Origin: Muribaculaceae bacterium
Lineage (GTDB): Bacteria; Bacteroidota; Bacteroidia; Bacteroidales; Muribaculaceae
Length of the DNA: 64,000 nt
Reading direction: 5' to 3'
Assembly (NCBI GenBank): GCA_014867205.1
Contig: WGUO01000014.1
Coordinates: 1-64,000, forward strand
The translations under genes were made by a program, and so were the position numbers. Of this stretch, positions 16,819-30,797 are shown in pieces (positions within the stretch are counted from its first letter, which is position 1; each line of letters starts with the position of its first letter). Below the pieces are notes generated by a model, which had not been told where the DNA came from, ran no database searches, and saw only the letters and a list, made by a program, of their open reading frames with translations.

Positions 16819-17065
16819 CGTTTTAAATGAAGGCGTGAGGCTATGCGTAATCCTTGTTTAGCACACAGATTCATTCCAAGCCGTTGCTTACGGCTCGCCT
16901 ATCGACCTTATAAATCCCTGCACCAATATTTTGCGTGAAGGGCTCAAACCTAAATTTATAATCCACGAATAAAACATTCAAAAACTGAAAATCTATCAGG
17001 GCCGGTCCTGAGAAAGTGCCTGCCCGAATCCACAGCAGAGATGCCGGGGACAAAAAACCAAGACT

Positions 17066-18616
17066 ATGGAAGAAGCAAAGAAACCAAAAAGGCCGCGTAT
17101 CGGCACACAGGGACTCGGTATGCCCTCCGATAGCGCAGAACATGAGACTCGCTACGAAAAAGTAAATTACCCTTCGTCGGCTGCACCCGCTGAATCGTCT
17201 GAGACAGGCGACCAGCAGGCACATCACGGCTACCAGCAAAGAAATTACGGCTACCAGCAGCGTCAGGGTGGCTATCAGCAGCGTCCCTACCAGCAGCGTC
17301 AGGCCGCTTACCAGCAGCGCCCATATCAGCAGCGCACGCAACCCTACGGCCAGCAGTCAGAGAATGCGGAGACCGGCGAGCAGACCGCTCAGCAGGGCGG
17401 CTATCAGCGCCAGACCGGTTACCAGCGTCAGGGAGGCTATAATAACCAGAACCGTCAGGGTGGATACAACAGCCAGAACCGTCAGGGTGGCTACAACAAC
17501 CAGAACCGTCAGGGCGGTTACAACAACCAGAACCGCCAGGGCGGCTACAACAGTCAGAACCGCCAGGGCGGCTACAACAACCAGAACCGTCAGGGCGGCT
17601 ATAACAGCCAGAACCGCCAGGGTGGATACAACAGCCAGAACCGCCAGGGTGGATACAACAATCAGAACCGCCAGGGAGGATACAGCAACCAGAACCGCCA
17701 GGGAGGATACAGCAACCAGAACCGCCAGGGGGGATACAACAACCGTCAGGGCGGCTTCAACCGCCAGAACGGCAACCAGAACCGTCAGGGAGGCTTCAAC
17801 AACCAGAACCGCAACTGGAAGAACAACAGCCAGCAGGGCGGAATGCGTTTCATGCCACGTCCCAAGCAGATCGACTATGTGCTTGAGGATATCGACCCGA
17901 ATGCAGAGATCCGTCTGAACAAATATATGGCAAACGCCGGCATCTGCTCGCGCCGCGAGGCCGACGAGTACATCACCGGCGGAAAGGTCAAGGTGAACGG
18001 AGAGGTAGTGACCGAGCTCGGCACCAAGATCACACGCAACGATGTGGTTGAGTACGACGACAAGGTGGTTACACCCGAGCGCAAGTGCTATGTGCTGCTC
18101 AACAAGCCCAAGGACTGCGTGACAACAAGTGATGACCCCAACGGACGCACCACGGTGCTTGACATCGTGAAGAACGCGTGCGAGGAGCGCATCTATCCCG
18201 TGGGCCGTCTTGACCGCAACACCACCGGCGTGCTGCTGCTCACCAACGACGGCGACCTCGCCGCCAAACTGACCCACCCCAAGTTCGTCAAGAAGAAGAT
18301 ATACCACGTGTGGACCGACAAGGACATCACCGAGGAGGACATGCAGCGCATCGCCGACGGCATCGAGCTTGAGGACGGAGAGATCCACGCAGACGCCATC
18401 TCATACGTGAGCGACGACCGCAACCAGGCCGGAATCGAGATCCACAGCGGCCGCAACCGCATCGTGCGCCGCATTTTCGAGCATCTCGGCTACCGCGTGG
18501 TAAAACTCGACCGCGTATACTTCGCCGGACTCACCAAAAAGAACCTGCCGCGCGGACGCTGGCGTTACCTCACTCAGGAAGAGGTGAACTATCTCCGCAT
18601 GGGCGCATTTGAATAA
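17066..18616 (+). CDS. rluB: 23S rRNA pseudouridine synthase, RluB family, with repeat-rich N-terminal tail
   Basis: 516 aa, about twice the catalytic length. Residues 1-270 are low complexity: Tyr/Gln-rich segments, then eleven copies of a nonapeptide QGGYNxQNR, then QGGF variants. The catalytic part starts near 285 with an S4 RNA-binding domain (IRLNKYMANAGICSRREAD). The RsuA/RluB core follows, with GRLDRNTTGVLLLTNDGDLA carrying the catalytic Asp and GRNRIVRRIFEHLGYRV. It isomerises a uridine in 23S rRNA. The tail is probably disordered and may bind RNA. The stop overlaps an alternative start of asnS. Confidence 0.88.
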   Translation: MEEAKKPKRPRIGTQGLGMPSDSAEHETRYEKVNYPSSAAPAESSETGDQQAHHGYQQRNYGYQQRQGGYQQRPYQQRQAAYQQRPYQQRTQPYGQQSENAETGEQTAQQGGYQRQTGYQRQGGYNNQNRQGGYNSQNRQGGYNNQNRQGGYNNQNRQGGYNSQNRQGGYNNQNRQGGYNSQNRQGGYNSQNRQGGYNNQNRQGGYSNQNRQGGYSNQNRQGGYNNRQGGFNRQNGNQNRQGGFNNQNRNWKNNSQQGGMRFMPRPKQIDYVLEDIDPNAEIRLNKYMANAGICSRREADEYITGGKVKVNGEVVTELGTKITRNDVVEYDDKVVTPERKCYVLLNKPKDCVTTSDDPNGRTTVLDIVKNACEERIYPVGRLDRNTTGVLLLTNDGDLAAKLTHPKFVKKKIYHVWTDKDITEEDMQRIADGIELEDGEIHADAISYVSDDRNQAGIEIHSGRNRIVRRIFEHLGYRVVKLDRVYFAGLTKKNLPRGRWRYLTQEEVNYLRMGAFE

Positions 18617-18623
18617 GACCGAA

Positions 18624-20021
18624 ATGGAAAAAATCCGCAGAACAACAATAAAGGAGCTTCTCAGGGACTCCTCAGCCCACGTCGACACCAAGGTTGACGT
18701 CAAGGGCTGGGTGCGCACACGCCGTGGCAACAAGCATGTACAGTTTGTCGCCCTCAACGACGGAAGCACCATCAACAACCTTCAGATCGTGCTCGACCTG
18801 ACAAAGTTCAGCGAGGATGACCTGAAGCCCGTCACGACCGGATCAAGCATCCATGTGCAGGGCACACTCGTCGCCTCTCAGGGCAAAGGCCAGTCGGTAG
18901 AGGTACAGGCCGACGAACTCGAGGTCTACGGCACCGCCGACCCCGCCACCTATCCGCTGCAGAAGAAGGGACACACCCTCGAGTTCCTGCGCGAGAAGGC
19001 TCACCTGCGCCCGCGTACCAACACGTTCGGCGCAGTGCTCCGCATCCGCCACGCCTTGGCTTTCGCAATCCACAAGTTCTTTAACGACAAGGGTTTCTAC
19101 TACTTCCACACTCCGCTTATCACGGCCTCTGACTGCGAGGGAGCCGGCGCACAGTTCCAGGTGACGACCCTGCCGCTCGACCGGCTTCCCCTCACCGAGG
19201 ATGGCAAGGTCGACTACTCGGCCGACTTCTTCGGCAAGATGGCGAGCCTCACCGTGTCGGGCCAGCTCGAGGGCGAGCTCGGCGCAACGGCGCTCGGCTG
19301 CATCTACACGTTCGGACCGACATTCCGCGCCGAGAACTCAAATACTCCGCGCCACCTGTCAGAGTTCTGGATGATAGAGCCCGAGATGGCTTTCTACGAG
19401 ATCCAGGACAACATGGACCTCGCCGAGGAGTTCATCAAATATTGCGTCAACTACGCGCTCGAGCACTGCCGCGACGACATCGAGTTCCTGGCCGAGCACT
19501 TCGACAAGGAACTTATCGACCGTCTGAAATTCGTGGTCGAGAACGACTTTGTGCGTCTCCCCTACACCGAGGGAATCAAGATTCTCGAGGAGTCGGGCCG
19601 CAAGTTCGAGTTCCCGGTATACTGGGGCGTCGACCTTGCCTCCGAGCATGAGCGCTACCTCGTCGAGGAGCACTTCAGGCGTCCGGTGATCCTGACCGAC
19701 TATCCCAAGGAGATCAAGGCATTCTACATGAAGCTCAACGAAGACGGCAAGACAGTGCGCGCCATGGACGTGCTCTTCCCCAAGATCGGCGAGATCATCG
19801 GAGGATCGCAGCGCGAGGAGGATCTCGACAAACTCAACGCGCGCATCGAGGAACTGGGACTCACCGGCATGGACTGGTATGTCGACACACGCCGCTACGG
19901 CACCGTGCCCCACTCGGGCTTCGGACTCGGATTCGAGCGTCTGGTGCTCTTCGTGACCGGCATGCAGAACATCCGCGACGTGATCCCCTTCCCCCGTTAC
20001 CCGAACAACTGTGAATATTAA
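18624..20021 (+). CDS. asnS: Asparaginyl-tRNA synthetase
   Basis: 465 aa from the ATG at 18624, where the sequence becomes like other Bacteroidetes AsnS (MEKIRRTTIKELL); an in-frame ATG at 18609 overlaps rluB. An N-terminal OB anticodon-binding domain (about 15-110, VDVKGWVRTRRGNK) is followed by the class II core with motif 2 (FGPTFRAENSNTPRHLSEFW) and motif 3 (GFGLGFERLVLFVTG). It charges tRNA-Asn. Transcribed with rluB (7 bases apart), and its last codons overlap the next gene's GTG start. Confidence 0.95.
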   Translation: MEKIRRTTIKELLRDSSAHVDTKVDVKGWVRTRRGNKHVQFVALNDGSTINNLQIVLDLTKFSEDDLKPVTTGSSIHVQGTLVASQGKGQSVEVQADELEVYGTADPATYPLQKKGHTLEFLREKAHLRPRTNTFGAVLRIRHALAFAIHKFFNDKGFYYFHTPLITASDCEGAGAQFQVTTLPLDRLPLTEDGKVDYSADFFGKMASLTVSGQLEGELGATALGCIYTFGPTFRAENSNTPRHLSEFWMIEPEMAFYEIQDNMDLAEEFIKYCVNYALEHCRDDIEFLAEHFDKELIDRLKFVVENDFVRLPYTEGIKILEESGRKFEFPVYWGVDLASEHERYLVEEHFRRPVILTDYPKEIKAFYMKLNEDGKTVRAMDVLFPKIGEIIGGSQREEDLDKLNARIEELGLTGMDWYVDTRRYGTVPHSGFGLGFERLVLFVTGMQNIRDVIPFPRYPNNCEY

Positions 20022-21327
20022 GCAACTGATAATATCGATACTTGCAATCCTGTCGCTGGTGCCGGCCCACGGCCAGACCCAGCGACGGGATTCCATTATT
20101 GTAAGCCTGATCACCTGCTGGCCAGGCCCGGAGGTCTATGAGCTCTGCGGCCACGAGGCCGTGCGCGTGCGCGGCATCAAGCCCGACGGCTCGGTGATCG
20201 ACTCGGTGTGGAACTACGGCACGTTCGACTTCGCGCAGCCCAACTTCATCTATCGGTTTGTCAAGGGCGAGACGGACTACATGCTCACCTCCTACCCCTT
20301 CGCGTTTTTTCTGCCCGAATATGCCGCGCAGGGACGACGGATGGTAGAGCAGGACCTGAACCTGACCCGCGATGAGGCATGGCGGCTCCTCGGCATGCTT
20401 CGCACGGAGGCAAGGCCCGAGAACCGCACATACCGCTACAACTACGTCAAGGATAACTGCGCGACACGCATCGTGGACCGAATCGACCAGGCTGTGGGAC
20501 AGCCCGTGGTCTATCCCGACTCGGTGCTCTACGGGACATTCCGCAACGAGATGCGCGCCTACCATCGCGACTATCCCTGGTATCAGTTCGGGATAGACCT
20601 GGCGCTCGGTCCCGGCATCGACTATCAGCTGCGTGGCCGCGAGGAGATGTTCGTGCCGCTCGAGATGATGCGTAAGGCCGACGGAGCGCATATGGCAGAC
20701 GGTCGCCCGCTCGTGGCCGAGACACGCACACTGGTCGAGGGAATTCCCGACGCCACACTCGGTCCCACGCACTGGAGCGCGACCCCAATAGTCTGCTGCT
20801 CGCTCTTCCTGCTCGCCGTGCTCGGCGTCTGCTGGCTGCAGTGGCGCCGCCGAGTGATATATAGGGCGGTCTACAGCATCTGGTTCGCCCTGATCGGGCT
20901 CACCGGCTGCGTGCTGACATTCCTGGTGTTCGTAAGCGAGCATGAGGCCACATCACCCAACATACTGCTACTGTGGCTCAATCCGTTACAACTGATAATC
21001 GCTGCCGGCATATGGTGGCGCAGACGCTGGCGCATACCGGTTATGGTCATGACATATGTCGACATTACGCTGCTCACGGTGATGCTGATTGTATGGCCTT
21101 TCCAAACCCAATCGGCCAATCCGGCGTTCTTCCCATTGATGGCAGCCACACTCGCCCTGGCAGTCACATATGCAATAATCTCTCCGAAAATAAGTTATAA
21201 AAGCATAGGCAACACACGCAGAAATGAAGAGGTTGGCAACCTCGGTGCTGGTGGGTCTGGCCACGCTCGGCGCGGCCGCACAGACGGATCCCGCAAGACC
21301 ACGGCTCGTGGTGGGAATCGTCGTTGA
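20011..21327 (+). CDS. DUF4105 (Lnb-like) periplasmic domain protein with membrane helices
   Basis: 438 aa, starting with GTG inside the last codons of asnS. A signal sequence (IISILAILSLVPAHGQ) leads to a DUF4105 domain at about 28-190: ITCWPGPEVYELCGHEAVRV and YNYVKDNCATRIVDRI, with conserved Cys and His compatible with a papain-like fold. Three to five membrane helices follow at 250-390. The last 33 residues are Arg/Gly-rich and are read from within the next gene, an unusually long overlap of 104 bases. The substrate is unknown; a periplasmic hydrolase is an inference from the fold. Confidence 0.75.
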   Translation: MNIKQLIISILAILSLVPAHGQTQRRDSIIVSLITCWPGPEVYELCGHEAVRVRGIKPDGSVIDSVWNYGTFDFAQPNFIYRFVKGETDYMLTSYPFAFFLPEYAAQGRRMVEQDLNLTRDEAWRLLGMLRTEARPENRTYRYNYVKDNCATRIVDRIDQAVGQPVVYPDSVLYGTFRNEMRAYHRDYPWYQFGIDLALGPGIDYQLRGREEMFVPLEMMRKADGAHMADGRPLVAETRTLVEGIPDATLGPTHWSATPIVCCSLFLLAVLGVCWLQWRRRVIYRAVYSIWFALIGLTGCVLTFLVFVSEHEATSPNILLLWLNPLQLIIAAGIWWRRRWRIPVMVMTYVDITLLTVMLIVWPFQTQSANPAFFPLMAATLALAVTYAIISPKISYKSIGNTRRNEEVGNLGAGGSGHARRGRTDGSRKTTARGGNRR

Positions 21328-22813
21328 CCAGCTTCGCACCGACTATATAGAATACCTACAGAGTTACTTCGGCGAGCGGGGATTCCGAACCCTGCTCACT
21401 GACGCCGTGTATATGCGCGACGTGGACTTCAAGGTGCCTCGCCTTGACGCCGCGTCGGCCACGGCCATGCTCTACACCGGGGCCTACCCCTCGCAGACGG
21501 GCGTGCCGTCAGCCACGGTATACGACGCCACCGACATGGCGGGAGTGACCCGCCTGCCGCTGACCGAGGGCAACCCGGCCAGCGTGACCAACGACTCCTT
21601 CACGCCCGCCCCGCTGCGCCTCTCGACCGTAGCCGACGAACTGGTGATCGACGGTGCCGGGGCGCCACAGGTTTACTCCGTGGCCATGGACCCGCAGCAG
21701 GCCGTGATCATGGCCGGCCACGCCGGCAAGGGGGCGCTATGGATCAACAACGCCTCGGGCAACTGGGCGACGACATCATACTACGGCGCAATGCCCTCGG
21801 TGGTGTCCACACGCAACTTCCGCAACTCGCTGACACAGCGCATCGACACGATGCAGTGGCATCCGTCAGCGGCATTCGCCCGCGTCAACTCCCTCCCCCC
21901 GAACAAGAAGGCATTCCCGTTCCGGCACACCTTCTCGCGTCAGGACCGCGACGTATATAAGAAATTCGCGGCATCCGCGCTCGCCAACGCCGAGGTGACC
22001 GATGTGGCCATAGACCTGATACGCAACCTGAGCCTCGGCCAGAGCCAGAACGGCACCGACATGCTCAACGTGGCATACACCCTGGCGCCGTTCAGATATG
22101 TCAGGGATGGCGTGACCCGCGCCGAGCTCACCGACTCCTACCTGCGCCTCGACGGGCAGCTGGCGCGACTCTTCGAGGCCATCGACCGCTACGTCGGAGC
22201 CGGCAACTCGGTGATATGGCTCACCTCCACCGGATATTACGACGACGCAGTCGCCGTCGAGGAGAAATACCGCATACCCGGCGGCGAGTTCTCGGCACGC
22301 AAGGCCCGCTCGCTGCTCAACTCATATCTCTCGGCCCGTTTCGGCCAGGCGGAGTATGTGTCCGCCATACGCGACGGAGCCGTATATCTTGACCGCCACG
22401 CCATAGAGACGATGCGCCTCGACCCCGACGCGGTCACCTCAGACGCACGCACGTTCATAGCGAGGATGAGCGGCGTGGCCGAGGCAGTCACCATCGGCGA
22501 GGTCCTTGCCGCCACATCGCCCGAGCGCGAGGCAATGAGGCTGGCGCTCGACCCGCGCAACTGCGGCGACATATTGCTGCGGTTCACCCCGGGATGGCAA
22601 GTGGTTTATGACGAACAGACGCCGCCCCTGACCAAGCATGTGCGCGAGGCAGCCGTGATGACACCGGCCTTCCTGCGCGCGCCGGGCGTGGCACCCGAGG
22701 TGATCACCGCCCCGGTCAAGGCCACCTCCCTCGCCCCGACTCTCGCCGGGGCACTGAGGATCAGGGCCCCCAACGGCGCGCGCGAACGCGCATTACCCCT
22801 GAGATCTAAATAA
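21224..22813 (+). CDS. Exported alkaline phosphatase / nucleotide pyrophosphatase family protein
   Basis: 529 aa with a signal peptide (MKRLATSVLVGLATLGAAAQ). The core matches the type I phosphodiesterase/alkaline phosphatase family: VVGIVVDQLRTDYIEY with a metal-binding Asp, then LDAASATAMLYTGAYPSQTG, where a Thr or Ser would act as nucleophile. It resembles the PafA-type monoesterases of Bacteroidetes, but substrate choice (phosphate monoester or nucleotide) cannot be settled here. It sits between the DUF4105 gene and secA (36 bases), likely in the same transcript, and acts in the periplasm. Confidence 0.8.
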   Translation: MKRLATSVLVGLATLGAAAQTDPARPRLVVGIVVDQLRTDYIEYLQSYFGERGFRTLLTDAVYMRDVDFKVPRLDAASATAMLYTGAYPSQTGVPSATVYDATDMAGVTRLPLTEGNPASVTNDSFTPAPLRLSTVADELVIDGAGAPQVYSVAMDPQQAVIMAGHAGKGALWINNASGNWATTSYYGAMPSVVSTRNFRNSLTQRIDTMQWHPSAAFARVNSLPPNKKAFPFRHTFSRQDRDVYKKFAASALANAEVTDVAIDLIRNLSLGQSQNGTDMLNVAYTLAPFRYVRDGVTRAELTDSYLRLDGQLARLFEAIDRYVGAGNSVIWLTSTGYYDDAVAVEEKYRIPGGEFSARKARSLLNSYLSARFGQAEYVSAIRDGAVYLDRHAIETMRLDPDAVTSDARTFIARMSGVAEAVTIGEVLAATSPEREAMRLALDPRNCGDILLRFTPGWQVVYDEQTPPLTKHVREAAVMTPAFLRAPGVAPEVITAPVKATSLAPTLAGALRIRAPNGARERALPLRSK

Positions 22814-22849
22814 TCATACCCAACTGCTAACAGAAAATCAAACAGAACG

Positions 22850-26272
<3,423 letters not shown>

Positions 26273-26320
26273 GGTGTTAGATGTTAGATGTTAGATGTTA
26301 GGCTTTAGGGTTTAGATTCC
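26273..26320. repeat. TTAGGT-type array after the secA stop
   Basis: GGTGTTAGATGTTAGATG and similar units begin on the base after the secA stop codon, in the same orientation relative to the gene as the array after the FabH-like gene. Confidence 0.75.
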
Positions 26321-26375
26321 AAAGGCTTCAGGTGCTGAAATTTAGACATTCAGGCTTACACTGACAATCAATAAG

Positions 26376-26407
26376 ATTGGCGCAGTCTCATGGGAGGCTG
26401 CGCCAAT
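26376..26407. terminator. Bidirectional hairpin between secA and aspA
   Basis: A 10-bp stem, ATTGGCGCAG (26376-26385) with CTGCGCCAAT (26398-26407), is followed on the plus strand by a T-rich stretch. It lies between two convergent genes. Confidence 0.65.
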
Positions 26408-26451
26408 TTACTTTTATAATCGGTTTATTTTACAATCGGTCTCAAACTTAA

Positions 26452-26520
26452 GTAGTAGTATCTTAGGTCTTAGCCCTTAGGCCTAAAGTCCTTAAGCCTA
26501 ACACCTAAAACCTAACACCT
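26452..26520. repeat. TTAGGT-type array before the aspA stop
   Basis: Units such as CCTAACACCTAAAACC end at the base beside the aspA stop. Read on the minus strand, the array is TAA, one base, then GGTGTTAGGTTTTAGG. Confidence 0.75.
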
Positions 26521-27957
<1,437 letters not shown>

Positions 27958-28072
27958 GTCGTTAATATTTAAGTATTTTAAACTATAACTTACATAGTAT
28001 TTCCTACATAGCATTTAAGGTATCTTGCGTCAGAAAAGATGACCGTCGCAGGCGACAATCACTTCAATTCGG

Positions 28073-28104
28073 CAAATATAACCTTATATATCTAACAATG
28101 CAAG
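28073..28104 (-). promoter_or_regulatory. Promoter of aspA
   Basis: On the minus strand CTTG (28101-28104), 20 bases, then TATATTTG (28073-28080). Confidence 0.6.
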
Positions 28105-28221
28105 CAAATCAAGAGTTTTTCTACGAATGCCGTAACTCGGAGTGCAGGTAATCATAACGACCCGATTGCATCCGAATGAACTGAGACCTAATCCAAAACA
28201 ATTATAACTATGAAAAACGAT

Positions 28222-28235
28222 ATGTTGTAAAACAT
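28222..28235. promoter_or_regulatory. Candidate operator ATGTT-N4-AACAT in the aspA/dcuB divergent region
   Basis: A perfect 5+5 palindrome with a 4-base centre lies about 120 bases before dcuB. The same half-sites occur upstream of both small-RNA candidates. The spacing resembles Crp/Fnr-family sites. No good -7 box follows at the matching distance, so the role is uncertain. The rest of 27958-28352 holds no gene. Confidence 0.3.
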
Positions 28236-28352
28236 GTCATATCTCGAATAATATCGCAACAAAAAACTCTTAATTTGTGTTAATATCACTGAAGGCACAC
28301 CGGTAAAACCGGACATTCTGATCGTTAAATCTATTCTGAAAAACATAAAGGC

Positions 28353-29654
28353 ATGATAATCCAACTTTTATTCGTACTTACGGCGATAATCGTAGGTGCC
28401 CGCCTTGGAGGCATAGGCCTCGGAGTGATGGGAGGCGTCGGTCTGGCGATACTTGTTTTCGTGTTCGGGCTCGAGCCGACATCTCCGCCAATCGACGTGA
28501 TGCTGATGATCGCGGCTGTAATTTCGGCCGCCGCAGCCATGCAGGCCGCCGGCGGACTCGACTGGCTCGTACGCGTGGCCGAGAAGATGCTCCGCAAGAA
28601 TCCGTCGCAGGTCACTATCATCAGCCCGCTGGTGACTTACCTGTTCACTTTCGTAGCCGGCACAGGCCATGTTGCTTACTCAGTGCTTCCTGTAATAGCC
28701 GAGGTGGCGCGCGAGACGAAGATCCGTCCGGAGCGTCCGCTCGGCATAGCGGTCATCGCATCACAGCAGGCCATAACCGCAAGCCCCATCTCGGCGGCCA
28801 CGGTCGCCCTGCTCGGCATGCTGACCGGTTTTGACATTACCCTGTTCGACATACTGAAGGTCACCATACCGGCCACGCTTATCGGCGTTCTTGTCGGGGC
28901 GTTCATGTCTAAGCGCGTGGGCAAGGAACTTCTGGAAGACCCCGAGTACCTGCGCCGCGTGGAGGCCGGTATGTTCAAGGAAAACTCACTCAAGTTCAAC
29001 GAGATCAAGAATGTCAGGACAGCGGTCACATCGGTTGTCCTGTTTCTGGTTGCCACACTGATGATCGTACTGTTCGGCTCGATTCCGGCCATGCGGCCGA
29101 CCTTCAACGGTGTGGCCATGGAGATGCCGGCGCTGATCGAGATGCTGATGCTCAGCGCATGTGCCATCATACTGCTCGTGTCAAAGACCAACGGTATCGC
29201 ACCGACCCAAGGCAGCGTCTTCATCGCCGGCATGCAGGCCGTCATAGCCATCTTCGGTATCGCATGGATGGGCGACACGTTCATCAACGGCAACATAACC
29301 GTGCTGACAGAATCCATCAAGGGAATCGTGACCGATATGCCGTGGCTCTTCGCCGTCGCCCTCTTCGTGATGTCGATCCTGCTCTACAGTCAGGCTGCTA
29401 CGGTGCGCGCCATAATGCCCCTCGGCGTCGCACTCGGCCTCAGCCCGTGGATGCTGATCGCCCTCTTCCCTGCCGTCAACGGCTATTTCTTCATACCCAA
29501 CTACCCCACTCTCGTGGCCGCGATCAACTTCGACCGCACCGGCACGACCCACATCGGCAAGTATATACTCAACCACTCGTTCATGATGCCGGGCCTTGTC
29601 GCAACCATTGTGGCCATCTGCACCGGACTGCTGCTGATACAGTTCTACGCCTGA
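28353..29654 (+). CDS. dcuB: Anaerobic C4-dicarboxylate transporter, Dcu family
   Basis: 433 aa with ten to twelve hydrophobic segments. Dcu landmarks are an N-terminal GARLGGIGLGVMGGVG, VTYLFTFVAGTGHVAYSVLP, and ASQQAITASPISAATVALLG. Dcu proteins exchange aspartate, fumarate or malate for succinate across the inner membrane during fumarate respiration. The setting with aspA, asparaginase and a porin supports aspartate/succinate exchange. DcuA and DcuB cannot be separated with certainty from sequence alone. First gene of a three-gene rightward transcript. Confidence 0.93.
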   Translation: MIIQLLFVLTAIIVGARLGGIGLGVMGGVGLAILVFVFGLEPTSPPIDVMLMIAAVISAAAAMQAAGGLDWLVRVAEKMLRKNPSQVTIISPLVTYLFTFVAGTGHVAYSVLPVIAEVARETKIRPERPLGIAVIASQQAITASPISAATVALLGMLTGFDITLFDILKVTIPATLIGVLVGAFMSKRVGKELLEDPEYLRRVEAGMFKENSLKFNEIKNVRTAVTSVVLFLVATLMIVLFGSIPAMRPTFNGVAMEMPALIEMLMLSACAIILLVSKTNGIAPTQGSVFIAGMQAVIAIFGIAWMGDTFINGNITVLTESIKGIVTDMPWLFAVALFVMSILLYSQAATVRAIMPLGVALGLSPWMLIALFPAVNGYFFIPNYPTLVAAINFDRTGTTHIGKYILNHSFMMPGLVATIVAICTGLLLIQFYA

Positions 29655-29709
29655 CGCCACCATTCTTCACACAGATGACAATCCAACTTATATCTTAATA
29701 CATCTAATT

Positions 29710-30777
29710 ATGAAAAATCTAAAATCACTCGGAATGCTGGCGCTTATGATCGTCACATCGGTCATGGCAGCGTTTGCCCAGCAGAAACCAAACGTTTACA
29801 TCCTGGCCACAGGCGGAACAATCGCCGGCACGGGCAAGTCAGCCACCGCATCGGGCTACACGGCCGGACAGGTGGCAATCCAGTCGCTCATCGACGCAGT
29901 CCCTGAGATGAAAGACATTGCCAATATCACGGGTGAGCAGGTGGTAAACATCGGCTCGCAGGACATGAACGACCAGGTGTGGCTTACGCTGGCAAAGAGG
30001 ATCAATGAGCTTCTGGCATCAGACAATGTCGACGGCATCGTGATCACTCACGGAACCGACACAATGGAGGAGACGGCTTACTTCCTTAACCTCACCGTAC
30101 ACAGCGACAAGCCGGTCGTTCTTACAGGAGCCATGCGTCCCTCCACTGCGATGAGCGCAGACGGCCCCCTCAACCTCTACAACTCGGTGGTCGTTGCCGC
30201 TGACAAGGCTTCTGCCGGCCGCGGCGTACTCGTGGTAATGAACGGCATAATAATCGGCGCACACGGCAACCAGAAGATGAACACCGTCGACGTCCAGACA
30301 TTCCAGGATCCCGACGGAGGCGCACTCGGGTATATCTACAACAGCAAGCCCTACTACAACCTGAAGTCGCTCAAGAAGAACACGACCCAGTCAGTATTCG
30401 ATGTGACCAACCTCGACAAACTCCCCAAGGTAGGTATCGTTTACGCATACTCGAACATCGAGGCTGACGTCATGACTCCGTTCCTCGACAAGGCCAACGG
30501 CTACCAGGGCATCATCCACGCAGGCCTCGGCAACGGCAACTATCACAAGAACATCTTCCCCAGTCTGCTCGAAGCCCGCAAGAAAGGAATCATCGTGGTC
30601 CGCTCAAGCCGCGTCCCGACCGGCCCGACAACACTCTACGACGAGGTTGACGACGCCAAGTATGAATTCGTCGCATCTTGGGAGCTCAACCCGCAGAAGG
30701 CCCGCGTGCTGCTTATGCTCGCGCTCACAAAGACCAACGACTGGAAGCAGATCCAGCAGTATTTCGAGGAGTATTAA
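29710..30777 (+). CDS. ansB: Type II L-asparaginase, periplasmic
   Basis: 355 aa with a signal peptide ending near AFAQQ (residues 23-25). Both catalytic threonine motifs are present: ILATGGTIAGTGKSA near residue 33 and VITHGTDTMEETAYFL near 115. Export and length match the high-affinity type II enzyme. It hydrolyses asparagine to aspartate, which Dcu can import and AspA deaminate to fumarate. It begins 55 bases after dcuB and ends 20 bases before the porin. Confidence 0.95.
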   Translation: MKNLKSLGMLALMIVTSVMAAFAQQKPNVYILATGGTIAGTGKSATASGYTAGQVAIQSLIDAVPEMKDIANITGEQVVNIGSQDMNDQVWLTLAKRINELLASDNVDGIVITHGTDTMEETAYFLNLTVHSDKPVVLTGAMRPSTAMSADGPLNLYNSVVVAADKASAGRGVLVVMNGIIIGAHGNQKMNTVDVQTFQDPDGGALGYIYNSKPYYNLKSLKKNTTQSVFDVTNLDKLPKVGIVYAYSNIEADVMTPFLDKANGYQGIIHAGLGNGNYHKNIFPSLLEARKKGIIVVRSSRVPTGPTTLYDEVDDAKYEFVASWELNPQKARVLLMLALTKTNDWKQIQQYFEEY

Positions 30778-30797
30778 TCCGATAACAATCTGAAGTC

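Noticed and set aside
17430..17760. CRISPR-like appearance of the regular repeats in rluB
   Set aside because: Units are contiguous 27-bp coding repeats with no spacers, in frame with a conserved enzyme.
20011..21327. DUF4105 gene starting at an internal ATG
   Set aside because: The GTG at 20011 gives an immediate signal sequence; later starts would remove it.
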